A stretch of DNA of 64,000 bases, from assembly GCA_947493215.1 (NCBI GenBank), contig CANLQE010000001.1:1985404-2049403 (forward strand), given 5' to 3'. The notes under the pieces are model-generated. The model did no database searches. It had not been told where the DNA came from and saw only the letters and a list, made by a program, of their open reading frames with translations. How positions within the stretch are numbered: the stretch's first letter is position 1; each line of letters begins with the position of its first letter. A program made the translations under genes and the position numbers. Positions 47,948-56,912 of the stretch are shown here, in pieces. The DNA is from an uncultured Sphingomonadaceae bacterium. Lineage in GTDB: Bacteria; Pseudomonadota; Alphaproteobacteria; Sphingomonadales; Sphingomonadaceae.

Positions 47948-47962
47948 GAACGAATAAGGAAC
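47948..47962 (-). promoter_or_regulatory. LexA (SOS) box
   Basis: GAAC (47948-47951), seven bases, GAAC (47959-47962). Read on the minus strand it is GTTC-N7-GTTC, the direct-repeat SOS box of Alphaproteobacteria, 19 bases before the lexA start codon. Confidence 0.85.
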
Positions 47963-47995
47963 AATTATGAAACAAACCGTGCCAAGTCAAGCATT

Positions 47996-49180
47996 TTAGA
48001 TGGCAATATACGAAACTGCGGCGCCAATGGGCTGCTCTGGGCTATGCGCTGGACGAAAGAGCAGTGCGTTGGCCGCTGCCAGTATAGAAAGCTTGGCGCT
48101 GTCCTGGCTGCCAAAGGTTGAAATACCGGTGTCATCTAAGCGCGCTCTCAAAAATTCCGCGCGCTGGGTGGTTGCTGGCAATGCTGTATTGGTATTCGCC
48201 GTTTGCATGACAGGCATGGGGGCCAATGCACCGGCCAGATAGCGTATGAGCGGCAGCAGGAATAATGTTGCGGTAACAAAGGCGGAGCCCGGATTACCGG
48301 GTAGAGCTAAAACGAGGCTGTCGCCGAGCTTTCCGGCCATGAGCGGCTTGCCGGGCTTCATCGCGATTTTCCAAAAATCGGTTTCGCCGCCCAGCTTTTT
48401 GAAAGCAGGGGCAACGAGATCGTGATCGCCAACCGACGCGCCGCCGATTGTCACGATGACATGGCAGTCTTTGGCGCTCTCCAACGCCGTGCATAAGTCG
48501 TCTATATTATCCTTGATGCCGCTGATTGAGCGCGATCGAACGGGTAATTGGGCTAGCATCGCCGCAATCATGACGTCGTTGCTCGCCGGTATCTGATGTG
48601 GTTTTGTATCACTTCCGGGTGCAACCAGTTCGTCGCCGGTGGAAAGCACTGCAACTTTGGGACATTGACCCACGCAAACGCTTCCAAGTCCCGCAATCAC
48701 CGCGTGACCTAAAGCAGCTGCATTCAGCTGTGTTCCGGCCTTTAGCGCTACGTCGCCGGCTTGGAAATCGCCGCCTTGATAGCGTACATGTTGCCCTTTG
48801 GCGGGGGACGGATCGCTGGTCAGTAATATCTTGTCGCCATCGCGCTCGACATTTTCCTGCATGACAACGGTATCGGCGCCATCCGGCAGCAAAGCGCCAG
48901 TAAATATACGGGCCGCCTGTCCAGGCTTTATCGGCGGGCAGGGAGGGCTTCCGGCCTTGCATTCGCCAACCAATTGCCACGGCCCATTGCGATCTTCGAA
49001 ACGGATGGCGTAACCATCCATTGCAGACATATCGGCTGCCGGTTGGTTGCGCTTAGCGATCAGGTCTTCGGTAAGATAGCGGTCGAGCGCCTCTCCGACG
49101 GGAACAGTTTCTGATGGCAATGGCTGGGCCATAGCAATGATCCGCCGTTGCGCTTCTTCCAAGGGCAATAATGGCTTCAT
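47996..49180 (-). CDS. moeA: Molybdopterin molybdotransferase MoeA
   Basis: Inserts molybdate into molybdopterin-AMP. It has 394 residues. [14 protein letters not shown]-type hinge [15 protein letters not shown], the MoCF-domain GGASVGDHD and [11 protein letters not shown] are conserved. The start overlaps the moaC stop by 4 bases (ATGA). The operon order is trpG, ycxB-like, trpD, trpC, moaC, moeA; lexA comes after a separate promoter. Confidence 0.94.
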   Translation of the reverse strand: MKPLLPLEEAQRRIIAMAQPLPSETVPVGEALDRYLTEDLIAKRNQPAADMSAMDGYAIRFEDRNGPWQLVGECKAGSPPCPPIKPGQAARIFTGALLPDGADTVVMQENVERDGDKILLTSDPSPAKGQHVRYQGGDFQAGDVALKAGTQLNAAALGHAVIAGLGSVCVGQCPKVAVLSTGDELVAPGSDTKPHQIPASNDVMIAAMLAQLPVRSRSISGIKDNIDDLCTALESAKDCHVIVTIGGASVGDHDLVAPAFKKLGGETDFWKIAMKPGKPLMAGKLGDSLVLALPGNPGSAFVTATLFLLPLIRYLAGALAPMPVMQTANTNTALPATTQRAEFLRARLDDTGISTFGSQDSAKLSILAAANALLFRPAHSPEQPIGAAVSYIAI

Positions 49181-49647
49181 TCGGCAGTCCAGTCTCCTGA
49201 CTTTCCGCCTGATTTGGACAACAGGCGGATATCGCTAATCACCATATCTTTCTGCATCGCTTTCGACATGTCATATACTGTTAAAAGTGCGGTTGAAGCA
49301 GCTGTTAAAGCTTCCATTTCAACACCAGTTTTTCCGGTAAGACGCGCCATTGCCTGAACCTTGATCCCGCCATCCGAAAGCTCAAAATTCACCGCCACTT
49401 TGCTGAGCGCCAATGGGTGGCAAAGCGGAATAAGATCACTGGTCTTTTTCGCCGCCATAATTCCAGCAATTCGGGCCGTGGCTAGCACGTCACCCTTTTT
49501 CATCGCATTGGCTTTGATGGCTTCAAGAACATCCGGGTTCATGCTGATAAAGCCTTCTGCATGCGCCTCTCGCACAGTTTCGTTTTTGGCCGAAATATCG
49601 ACCATGTGTGCCGCGCCGTCGCCATCAATATGGGTGAGTTTGCTCAT
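49177..49647 (-). CDS. moaC: Cyclic pyranopterin monophosphate synthase MoaC
   Basis: Second step of molybdenum-cofactor synthesis, with MoaA. 156 residues; [30 protein letters not shown] and [20 protein letters not shown], with the catalytic Lys in the following [10 protein letters not shown], are present. Overlaps trpC and moeA by ATGA on each side. MoaA itself is not in the window. Confidence 0.95.
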   Translation of the reverse strand: MSKLTHIDGDGAAHMVDISAKNETVREAHAEGFISMNPDVLEAIKANAMKKGDVLATARIAGIMAAKKTSDLIPLCHPLALSKVAVNFELSDGGIKVQAMARLTGKTGVEMEALTAASTALLTVYDMSKAMQKDMVISDIRLLSKSGGKSGDWTAE

Positions 49648-50444
49648 TGCATTGCCTTGTTGCCGGTTAGAATTTGGCGCGTAGCGGCTTCGACATCATC
49701 TTGCCGCATCAACGATTCTCCGACCAGAAAAGAACGTGCGCCGGATTGCGACAATCGCTGGCAATCTTCATGCGTGAAAATGCCGCTTTCCGAAACCATG
49801 ATCCGGCCGTCAGGCACGAGTTTTGACAGCCTCTCGGTTTGTTCAAGGCTGGTTTCGAATGTTTTGAGGTTACGGTTGTTGATACCCAATAGCCGCGATT
49901 TCAATTTGAGAGCGCGTTCCAACTCTACTTCATCATGGACCTCGATGAGTGCATCCATCCCCAATTCCAAAGATGCCGCTTCAATCTCCTGCGCAAGGCC
50001 ATCGTCCAACGCGGCCATGATGATCAGAATCGCATCTGCGCCCAGCGCGCGTGATTCTTGCACTTGCCAAGGATCGACCAAGAAATCTTTCCGTAAACAG
50101 GGCAGGTTGCAGGCGGCTTGTGCCGCAACCAGATATTCGTCTGCTCCCTGAAAATAGGGGATATCGGTAAGGACGGACAGACAAGCAGCCCCTCCTGCTT
50201 CATAAGCGCGGGCATGGGCGGGCGGGTCGAAATCCTGGCGGATCAACCCTTTGGACGGGCTCGCCTTCTTAACTTCAGCAATGAGCGCAAAGCCGGTGGC
50301 TGATTTTTCTTCAATCGCTCGAATAAAGCCTCTTGGTGCCGCCTGATGCCTAACCTGATCGTGCATCGCAGATATGGTGATATCGGATTTGCGTTTGCTC
50401 ACATGTTCGCGTTTGGCAGCACATATTTCGGTGAGTTTGTTCAT
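49644..50444 (-). CDS. trpC: Indole-3-glycerol phosphate synthase
   Basis: Ring-closing step of tryptophan synthesis; monofunctional TIM barrel, 266 residues. [17 protein letters not shown] (catalytic Lys and SPSKG phosphate loop), [25 protein letters not shown] and VSESGIF are the landmarks. trpC is separate from trpF, which is absent here. Overlaps moaC at its end; 10-base gap from trpD. Confidence 0.96.
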   Translation of the reverse strand: MNKLTEICAAKREHVSKRKSDITISAMHDQVRHQAAPRGFIRAIEEKSATGFALIAEVKKASPSKGLIRQDFDPPAHARAYEAGGAACLSVLTDIPYFQGADEYLVAAQAACNLPCLRKDFLVDPWQVQESRALGADAILIIMAALDDGLAQEIEAASLELGMDALIEVHDEVELERALKLKSRLLGINNRNLKTFETSLEQTERLSKLVPDGRIMVSESGIFTHEDCQRLSQSGARSFLVGESLMRQDDVEAATRQILTGNKAMQ

Positions 50445-50454
50445 TGTCCGCGCC

Positions 50455-51441
50455 TCATTGGTTGGCGACCCAACAATTGAGTAGGGCGTTGGCTAGCCCC
50501 TTGTCGAGTGCTTCGGCGGCTTCCTCGACGCCGGCCTCCCAGCTGTCGGCCTCGCCCGCAACCATGAGCGCGGCTGCGCTGTTGAGTAATACCGCATCGC
50601 GATAGGCGGATGGCTCTCCGTGCAGTAAAGCCCGCAGTGCTGCGGCGTTAAAGTCAGCATCACCGCCTTTTATGGCATCCGCGGTATGACGGTTGAGGCC
50701 TAGGTCCTCGGGTGTAATCCGGCTGTGCGTTATGGATTGACCTTCGACAATGGCAAGCTTGGAGGGGCCGGAAATGCTTAGCTCATCTAGACCTTCTTCC
50801 CCGGATACGATCATGATCTTGTCATAGCCAAGCTGTGCTGCAGCCTCCGCATAAGTGTCGACCAGATCGGGAGAGGCTACACCTATGAGCTGCCGCTTGA
50901 CCCTGGCAGGATTGCACAGGGGGCCCAGTAGGTTGAATATAGTTCGCCGACCAAGGGCTTTGCGAATAGGCGCCAGCGGGCCCAGCGCGGGATGATGGTT
51001 AGGCGCAAAGAAAAAGGCGATGCCGATTTCCCGTAGCGATTTCTCGCCACCGGTCGCTGTTTTTGCGAGATCGACGCCCAGAGCTTCCAGTGTGTCCGCC
51101 GCTCCCGATTTGCTCGATGCGGCGCGGTTGCCATGTTTGGCCATCGGAACGTCGCAGGCTGCAACGACCAAGGCCGTCGCAGTAGAAATATTCAAGCTGT
51201 GGCTGCCATCGCCGCCGGTGCCGCAGACATCAATGGCGCTATCCGGCGCGTTGACGGTAATCATCCGCGCCCGCATCGCTTGAGCAGCCGCAGCAATTTC
51301 GGTCGCCGTTTCACCACGATCAGCTAAACCAATTAAAAAGCTGGAAATTTCGGCACTGTCGGCTTCTCCATCTAATATGGTTGAAAAGGCCTGACGGGCT
51401 TCGATTTCAGTCAACCGAGCTGTGGGATCGGGTAGGGTCAT
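50455..51441 (-). CDS. trpD: Anthranilate phosphoribosyltransferase
   Basis: Adds the phosphoribosyl group to anthranilate. 328 residues. [22 protein letters not shown] is the PRPP site (split here in prose: CGTGGD then NIST), [21 protein letters not shown] the second motif, and [13 protein letters not shown] follows. Start shared with the stop of the YcxB-like gene. Confidence 0.95.
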   Translation of the reverse strand: MTLPDPTARLTEIEARQAFSTILDGEADSAEISSFLIGLADRGETATEIAAAAQAMRARMITVNAPDSAIDVCGTGGDGSHSLNISTATALVVAACDVPMAKHGNRAASSKSGAADTLEALGVDLAKTATGGEKSLREIGIAFFFAPNHHPALGPLAPIRKALGRRTIFNLLGPLCNPARVKRQLIGVASPDLVDTYAEAAAQLGYDKIMIVSGEEGLDELSISGPSKLAIVEGQSITHSRITPEDLGLNRHTADAIKGGDADFNAAALRALLHGEPSAYRDAVLLNSAAALMVAGEADSWEAGVEEAAEALDKGLANALLNCWVANQ

Positions 51442-51974
51442 TATGTTTTATCCTCTCCCGGTACGCCAGCATCCTGCAGCCGCCGTATCAGTCCACCGCG
51501 ATGAGCTTCATCCTTGAATATCCGGGTCGGAAGAAAGTTAAACATATGATCAGAACGATAGAGCAGAACGACATTTTCGTCTGCGCGCCATTTGACCATG
51601 TCCGAAAATGTCAAATTGGCGTGGCCTTGCTCATTGCTGGAATGTAGTTTGTCATCATCCCACCAGCTAGTGGTTTCGAGACGCAAGTCTTTCTGCTGTT
51701 TGTAGATTTTCTTGGAGAGGCGCGGCACCCACCATATCGGCAAAAGAACCGCAAAGAGGCCTGCCACGATGCCGGCCCACAGGGTCATCCCGGCGACAAG
51801 TCCGATTGTCATGCTCAAATTATCAAAGCCATCCAGTGCAGAAATTATAAGACCAGCCAATGCTCCAAAAAGAAGAAAATAGCCAAATCGCTTTGCCGTA
51901 ATCTGCTTCATATGAAGATTATAGGCGGCGCGCAGGTCTTCCTCATTGGGTGTAAAGATCAATTTCTGGGTCAT
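51441..51974 (-). CDS. YcxB-like membrane protein inside the trp operon (177 aa)
   Basis: Two transmembrane helices in the middle (about 29-47 and 55-78), then a cytoplasmic segment [20 protein letters not shown] ... [21 protein letters not shown] matching the YcxB-like C-terminal domain (TSWDDI, LPKRAF-like NFLPTRIF). Function unknown in this family. Overlaps trpG by ATGA and trpD by one base, so it is co-expressed with tryptophan genes. Nothing suggests a role in tryptophan synthesis. Confidence 0.72.
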   Translation of the reverse strand: MTQKLIFTPNEEDLRAAYNLHMKQITAKRFGYFLLFGALAGLIISALDGFDNLSMTIGLVAGMTLWAGIVAGLFAVLLPIWWVPRLSKKIYKQQKDLRLETTSWWDDDKLHSSNEQGHANLTFSDMVKWRADENVVLLYRSDHMFNFLPTRIFKDEAHRGGLIRRLQDAGVPGEDKT

Positions 51975-52555
51975 GCGATCTGCTTGGGTTTCAGTCCCGC
52001 GAGAGCCATGAAATTGGCCAGTAACTCATGACCATATTCGGTGGCGATGCTTTCGGGGTGAAACTGAACGCCGTGAATGGGCAGTCTTTCGTGCCGGAAA
52101 CCCATGACAGAGCCGTCTGCGGCGGTGGCGTTTACGATTAAGCTTTCCGGAATATCTTCGACGATCAAGGAATGATAACGAGTGGCGGTATAGGGGGTCG
52201 GAATATCGGTAAAAACACCGCTATTATCGTGCGTTACCGCTGATGTTTTGCCATGCATCAACCCACCGCGGACCACCGTTCCGCCAAAATGCTGACCGAT
52301 ACTTTGGTGGCCAAGGCAAACCCCGAGCAGTGGTTTTTCCGCGTCTGCACAAGCTGCCACCAGATCGAGCGAGATTCCTGCTTCATTAGGTGTGCATGGG
52401 CCGGGCGAAATCAAAAAAGCATCAGCGCCCGTTGCCAGGGCTTGCACGGCGCTTATTGCGTCATTGCGTTCTACCTTCACATCAGCGCCCAGTTCCATCA
52501 GGTAATGGACCAGATTGAAGGTAAAACTGTCATAATTATCGATAACCAAAATCAT
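51971..52555 (-). CDS. trpG: Anthranilate synthase component II (glutamine amidotransferase)
   Basis: Supplies ammonia from glutamine to TrpE, and possibly to PabB, since the trpG/pabA function is often shared. 194 residues; Cys80 in GVCLGHQS, His166 and Glu168 in QFHPES form the triad. Starts [19 protein letters not shown] at 52555; an upstream extension would add unrelated residues. First gene of the minus-strand operon trpG-ycxB-trpD-trpC-moaC-moeA. Its partner trpE is at 55.4-56.9 kb, separated by two plus-strand genes. Confidence 0.94.
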   Translation of the reverse strand: MILVIDNYDSFTFNLVHYLMELGADVKVERNDAISAVQALATGADAFLISPGPCTPNEAGISLDLVAACADAEKPLLGVCLGHQSIGQHFGGTVVRGGLMHGKTSAVTHDNSGVFTDIPTPYTATRYHSLIVEDIPESLIVNATAADGSVMGFRHERLPIHGVQFHPESIATEYGHELLANFMALAGLKPKQIA

Positions 52556-52669
52556 GGAATGTTGCCTAATGGTAAAAGTGCGGTAGGCCAAGTTTTTCTG
52601 CCGCTTATCAAGCAGATCGTTTGACGGAAACAATCGGGATGATATTGAAGGGGTAGGGGAGATCAGAAT

Positions 52670-52972
52670 ATGGGCCAACCGGTAACCGTTAACATTCCGC
52701 ATAAATTAGGACTGACAGAGGCGCGCAGCCGTATTGGTAATGGTGTCCATACGTTAAGTGAATCGGTACCAGGAGCCACAATCACGGATCATCATTGGGA
52801 AGGCGACACGATGCACTGCACGTTAGAGGCAATGGGTCAGCAAATTGGCGGCGAAATGCAGGTCCGCGATGATGAAGTTTACGCCATATTCGATTTGCCG
52901 CCCTTGCTCGCAATGTTCGCTAACAAGATTAAGGAAAAGCTTCAGAAGGAAGCGCCTAAAATGCTGGAATAG
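52670..52972 (+). CDS. Polyhydroxyalkanoic acid system family protein (100 aa)
   Basis: Resembles the PHA_gran_rgn family: it starts [22 protein letters not shown] and has [21 protein letters not shown]. Members are associated with PHA granule metabolism; the biochemical role is unclear. Its promoter is shared in the 114-base gap with divergent trpG. No phaC or phasin gene is in the window. Confidence 0.8.
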   Translation: MGQPVTVNIPHKLGLTEARSRIGNGVHTLSESVPGATITDHHWEGDTMHCTLEAMGQQIGGEMQVRDDEVYAIFDLPPLLAMFANKIKEKLQKEAPKMLE

Positions 52973-53085
52973 GATTCGAGCTTAAGCCCACATCTTTGAT
53001 AAGCTTGTAAAATATGTAGAGCGTTCATCATTCTCTTACTTGTTGTTGATAGCAGATCGCTTCAACAGGCGAGCAAGAAGTTCAC

Positions 53086-55338
53086 ATGAAATTAGATCAA
53101 GCTCAATTTGATAACAATGGCGACGCGGCATCTGCCGTTTCAAAGCCAGTACATTTTTTTGAACGGATGACTGCCCGAATCTCGGGACAAACGGCTACGG
53201 AAACATCGAGTCCGCCTCCACCCAATATCAAAACAAAAGAAGCCCTGCTTCTCCTACAGAACTACGAGGAGACCCGTCAGGGTTGGTTCTGGTCTACAGA
53301 TAAAGACGGAAATCTGACCTATTTGACAGAGGCCGCCGCCCAAACTCTGGGGAAAACAGCCAACGATCTTATCGGTACGCCGTTTACGCAGCTTTTTGTT
53401 AGCGATGAACAGGCACGCGATAATCAGCGGACGTTACCCTTCCTGCTCACCAAGCAGACCAAGTTCGTGCAATTGCAATTGCAGGCAGCAGCGGCAGATG
53501 AGGAAATATGCTGGTGGGCTGTTTCCGGTAGCCCGCAATTTGACAAAGCAAGAAACTTTACCGGATTTCGGGGCAACGGCACCAATGTGACGGCACAGCG
53601 TCGATCTGTTGAAGACACTGCGCGTATGGCGATGTTTGATTCTTTAACGGGCCTTTCCAACAGAGCGTCCATGTCGAAAAAACTTGAAGCGACTCTTGCT
53701 GCGTTTCAGCAACAGAAGCGGACATGTTCGATCATGCTGCTGGACTTAGACCGGTTCAAAATCGTGAATGATACGCTAGGGCATCCAGCCGGTGACAAGC
53801 TGCTGCAGCAAGTGGCAAAGCGTTTGACCCGAGCTGTGGGAGACGCTGGCGAAGTCAGCCGCCTTGGCGGTGATGAATTTCAGATATTGTTGCAAGACTG
53901 GGAAGATCGCGGCAACTTGGGAGAGCTTGCCAATACAATTATTTCGTCTCTTTCGCAGCCGTACACGATTGAGGGCAGTCGATGCATCATCGGTGCTTCG
54001 GTCGGTATTGCCATTAGCCCATTTGACGGCCTAACCTCGGAAGACTTGGTGCGAAGCGCAGACCTTGCGCTGTACGCAGCAAAAGGGGCCGGTCGCGGCC
54101 GCTTCCAGTTTTTTGCCCGTGATCTGCAGCAGGCAGCCGAGGATCGCAGAATTCTTGAGGAAGATCTTCGTGATGCCCTATCCAAAGATGAGCTGACACT
54201 ATCTTATCAACCGATCGTGAACGTCAAAAACAATACCGTCACTGGATTTGAGGCGTTGATGCGTTGGAACCATCCGGAACGGGGACCCATCTCTCCAGCT
54301 TTGTTTATTCCGATTGCGGAAGACACGAATCTCATCGGCCCAATGGGAGAGTGGGCTCTTCAAAAAGCTTGCAAAGATGCCGCAAAATGGCCTGGAAATA
54401 TTCGTGTCGCGGTTAATGTGTCGGCGATTCAATTTGCGGACGATCAGTTACCAATTTTAGTGAGGCGGGCGTTAAAAACATCGGGTTTGCCGCCTGCGCG
54501 ACTGGAGCTCGAGATTACCGAGAGTGTTTTTCTGGGTGAATCCGAAGAAACGGATGGAATGTTTAGTGCTTTGAAGAAAATCGGCGTCCGCCTGGCGCTT
54601 GATGATTTCGGCACCGGTTATTCATCTCTCAGCTATTTACAGACCGCCCCATTTGACAAAATCAAGATAGATCAAAGCTTTGTGCGTGGGGCTAATGAAC
54701 CAGGTTCCCGCAATGGCGCTATTATTGCTGCTATTGTGGCGCTTGCCGAAGCTCTGGATATGGAAACAACCGCAGAAGGCATTGAGGCACTGGACGAGTT
54801 GGACTGGATTCGCGATTTGCAGGTCAGCCATGTGCAGGGTTATGTTTATAGCATGCCGGTGAAAAATGATCAGGTACGCGAAAAATTTGAGAGCGGTGAC
54901 TGGATCATCATGCCAGAAGGCCCTGCTAAACAGAGAAGCGAGAGGTTTTCGATGTTTCGGAAGGTCGGTATTATCCATGAAAATAGCACCTATAAGGCCA
55001 TGGTACGCAATCTTTCAAAGACCGGTGCGCTGATTGAAGGTATAGTCGATGTGCCCGTCGGGACGCGATTTGTTGTTGATTTTGGAGATGGTCAAATTGC
55101 GCTCTCTACAGTGAAGCGATCCATGGAACAGCAACAGGGTATCGAGTTTGATCAACAGCTTGTGGATGATGGAAATGGCGGACTTTGCACAAGGAATAGA
55201 GTGTCACCCTATCTTATTGCTGCAGCAGGAATGAACATTCCCAATGTACCAGTCGATTTCTATCCTAGAGAGGTCGTGCCTCAAATGACCGGCGCCCTAC
55301 CGGCTTTTTATACCACAGATTCGTGGAAAGCGGCTTAG
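53086..55338 (+). CDS. PAS-GGDEF-EAL-PilZ cyclic-di-GMP protein (750 aa)
   Basis: A PAS-like domain at about 55-170 (GWFWSTDKDGNLTYL) is followed by GGDEF (Gly261-Phe265 in RLGGDEFQ) with a complete active site, no RxxD inhibitory site, then EAL (Glu389 in FEALMRW, later NVSAIQF, ELEITES, DDFGTGYSSL at 506, KIDQSFV). All catalytic residues for c-di-GMP synthesis and hydrolysis appear intact. Residues about 620-700 look like PilZ (RNLSKTGALI), but its RxxxR start is not convincing. No membrane helix, so it is cytosolic. It should switch between synthesis and degradation according to the PAS ligand. Confidence 0.92.
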   Translation: MKLDQAQFDNNGDAASAVSKPVHFFERMTARISGQTATETSSPPPPNIKTKEALLLLQNYEETRQGWFWSTDKDGNLTYLTEAAAQTLGKTANDLIGTPFTQLFVSDEQARDNQRTLPFLLTKQTKFVQLQLQAAAADEEICWWAVSGSPQFDKARNFTGFRGNGTNVTAQRRSVEDTARMAMFDSLTGLSNRASMSKKLEATLAAFQQQKRTCSIMLLDLDRFKIVNDTLGHPAGDKLLQQVAKRLTRAVGDAGEVSRLGGDEFQILLQDWEDRGNLGELANTIISSLSQPYTIEGSRCIIGASVGIAISPFDGLTSEDLVRSADLALYAAKGAGRGRFQFFARDLQQAAEDRRILEEDLRDALSKDELTLSYQPIVNVKNNTVTGFEALMRWNHPERGPISPALFIPIAEDTNLIGPMGEWALQKACKDAAKWPGNIRVAVNVSAIQFADDQLPILVRRALKTSGLPPARLELEITESVFLGESEETDGMFSALKKIGVRLALDDFGTGYSSLSYLQTAPFDKIKIDQSFVRGANEPGSRNGAIIAAIVALAEALDMETTAEGIEALDELDWIRDLQVSHVQGYVYSMPVKNDQVREKFESGDWIIMPEGPAKQRSERFSMFRKVGIIHENSTYKAMVRNLSKTGALIEGIVDVPVGTRFVVDFGDGQIALSTVKRSMEQQQGIEFDQQLVDDGNGGLCTRNRVSPYLIAAAGMNIPNVPVDFYPREVVPQMTGALPAFYTTDSWKAA

Positions 55339-55362
55339 TATCGAAACGGCAGGTAATCGAAC

Positions 55363-56880
55363 CTACTGCCCAAATCCGATATCTTGTGCACGCCGAACTG
55401 CTTCCTTTGCCGCTGCTAGCAAGGCCCCGGATTTAGCCTCACATTCGCGCAGTTCGTAGGCGGGATCGCTGTCAGCGACGATACCAGCGCCGGCCTGAAC
55501 GTGTAGCATGCCATCTTTGACAATACCTGTCCGCAGGACGATGCAGCTATCCATGCTGCCATCTGGCGAGAAATATCCGACGCCGCCGGCATAAGCGCCG
55601 CGGGTTTCTGGCTCTAGCTCGGCGATAATCTGACACGCCCGGACTTTCGGCGCGCCGCTCACTGTGCCCGCAGGAAAGCCAGCAAACAGGGCGTCGAGCG
55701 CGTCTTTGTCCGGTGCCAGTTCACCGACAACATTCGAAACAATATGCATGACATGGCTATAGAATTCGACTGTGTAGCTGTCGGTAACTTCGACGCTATT
55801 GGCTGCGCTGACTCGGCCCACATCATTGCGGCCAAGGTCGAGCAGCATCAAATGTTCGGCACGCTCTTTGGGATCGGCGAGCAGGCTGTCCCGGTTTGAT
55901 TTGTCTTCGGCGGCATTGGCACCGCGTGGCCGGGTTCCGGCAATCGGACGGATCGTGACTTCACCATCGCGGGCGCGCACCAGAATTTCAGGACTCGATC
56001 CGATAAGGGAAAATCCCGGCAGATCCAGAAAGAATAGAAAAGGCGACGGATTTATGCGGCGCAATGCCCTGTAAAGTTCCACTGGCGGTAATGCGAAAGG
56101 TGCGGTGAAACGCTGCGCCAATACGACCTGAAAAATGTCACCCGCTTCAATATAATCTTTGGCGCTAAGCACCATTTCCTTATATTGCTCCGGCTTTAAT
56201 TTTGCCTCAAAGTTAAGGTCGCCCGGATCAAGGTCATGGCGCACGGAGGCCATTGCTGGAACGGGTGCAGCCATTTGCCGCTCTACTTCGTCCAACCGTT
56301 CCTCGGCGGTCGCTATTTTGCTATCGGCATCACCGCTTGTTTCGGGCCAGACCGGCGCAACAAGAAACATCTCGTCTGCCAGCCGGTCAAAGATTACAAT
56401 TACCGTAGGCCGGACAAACAGCATATCCGGCAGATTTAACTCGGATTGCGGCGCTCTGGGTAGCTTTTCTACCAAGCCGATGGTTTCATAGCCGAAATAG
56501 CCGACCAGGCACGCGAGCGCCCGCGGCAGGCCCTCTGGCACATCCATTTGGCAACGTTTGACTAATGTTCGCAAGGCAGCAAGACTGCCTTCTTGCTCTG
56601 GTTCAAAACCGTCACGGTCGGCCAACCAGTTCGGGTTGATCGAAGCTCGCTCGCCATCAGCGCGAAATACCAGATCAGGCGCAAGGCCGATAAGACTATG
56701 TCGCCCCCGCGTCTCTCCGCCTTCGACAGACTCAAGCAGGAAATCTCCGCGGTCGGACTCCATCAACTTCAGTGCCGCTGAAACAGGGGTTTCAGTATCC
56801 GCGACTTGCTTGCGCCATATCAGCGCTGGTTTCCCAGCATCCAATGACTTGCGAGCGGCTGTCATATTAAAGCTACGCAC
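55363..56880 (-). CDS. trpE: Anthranilate synthase component I
   Basis: Chorismate to anthranilate, using ammonia from TrpG. 505 residues. LLESVEGG...GRHSLIGL carries the tryptophan feedback site (LLES), and RPIAGTRPRG, DLGRNDVGRVS and the C-terminal PAGTVSGAPKVRA and YAGGVGYFS form the chorismate site. The GTG at 56880 is preferred over ATG 56865, because AGGA lies 6 bases before it. It follows ppiD by 32 bases and is split from trpGDC. No trp leader peptide is visible. Confidence 0.93.
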   Translation of the reverse strand: MRSFNMTAARKSLDAGKPALIWRKQVADTETPVSAALKLMESDRGDFLLESVEGGETRGRHSLIGLAPDLVFRADGERASINPNWLADRDGFEPEQEGSLAALRTLVKRCQMDVPEGLPRALACLVGYFGYETIGLVEKLPRAPQSELNLPDMLFVRPTVIVIFDRLADEMFLVAPVWPETSGDADSKIATAEERLDEVERQMAAPVPAMASVRHDLDPGDLNFEAKLKPEQYKEMVLSAKDYIEAGDIFQVVLAQRFTAPFALPPVELYRALRRINPSPFLFFLDLPGFSLIGSSPEILVRARDGEVTIRPIAGTRPRGANAAEDKSNRDSLLADPKERAEHLMLLDLGRNDVGRVSAANSVEVTDSYTVEFYSHVMHIVSNVVGELAPDKDALDALFAGFPAGTVSGAPKVRACQIIAELEPETRGAYAGGVGYFSPDGSMDSCIVLRTGIVKDGMLHVQAGAGIVADSDPAYELRECEAKSGALLAAAKEAVRRAQDIGFGQ

Positions 56881-56912
56881 AATCAGTCCTGAAAAGGCTG
56901 GTAACGGATCAT

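Noticed and set aside
52556-52702. Upstream extension of TrpG
   Set aside because: The family begins at [14 protein letters not shown]; the extra residues lie in the divergent promoter region.
55348-55370. Short hairpin between the c-di-GMP gene and trpE
   Set aside because: One bulge, no T-run on either strand, and it overlaps the trpE stop; too weak to call a terminator.
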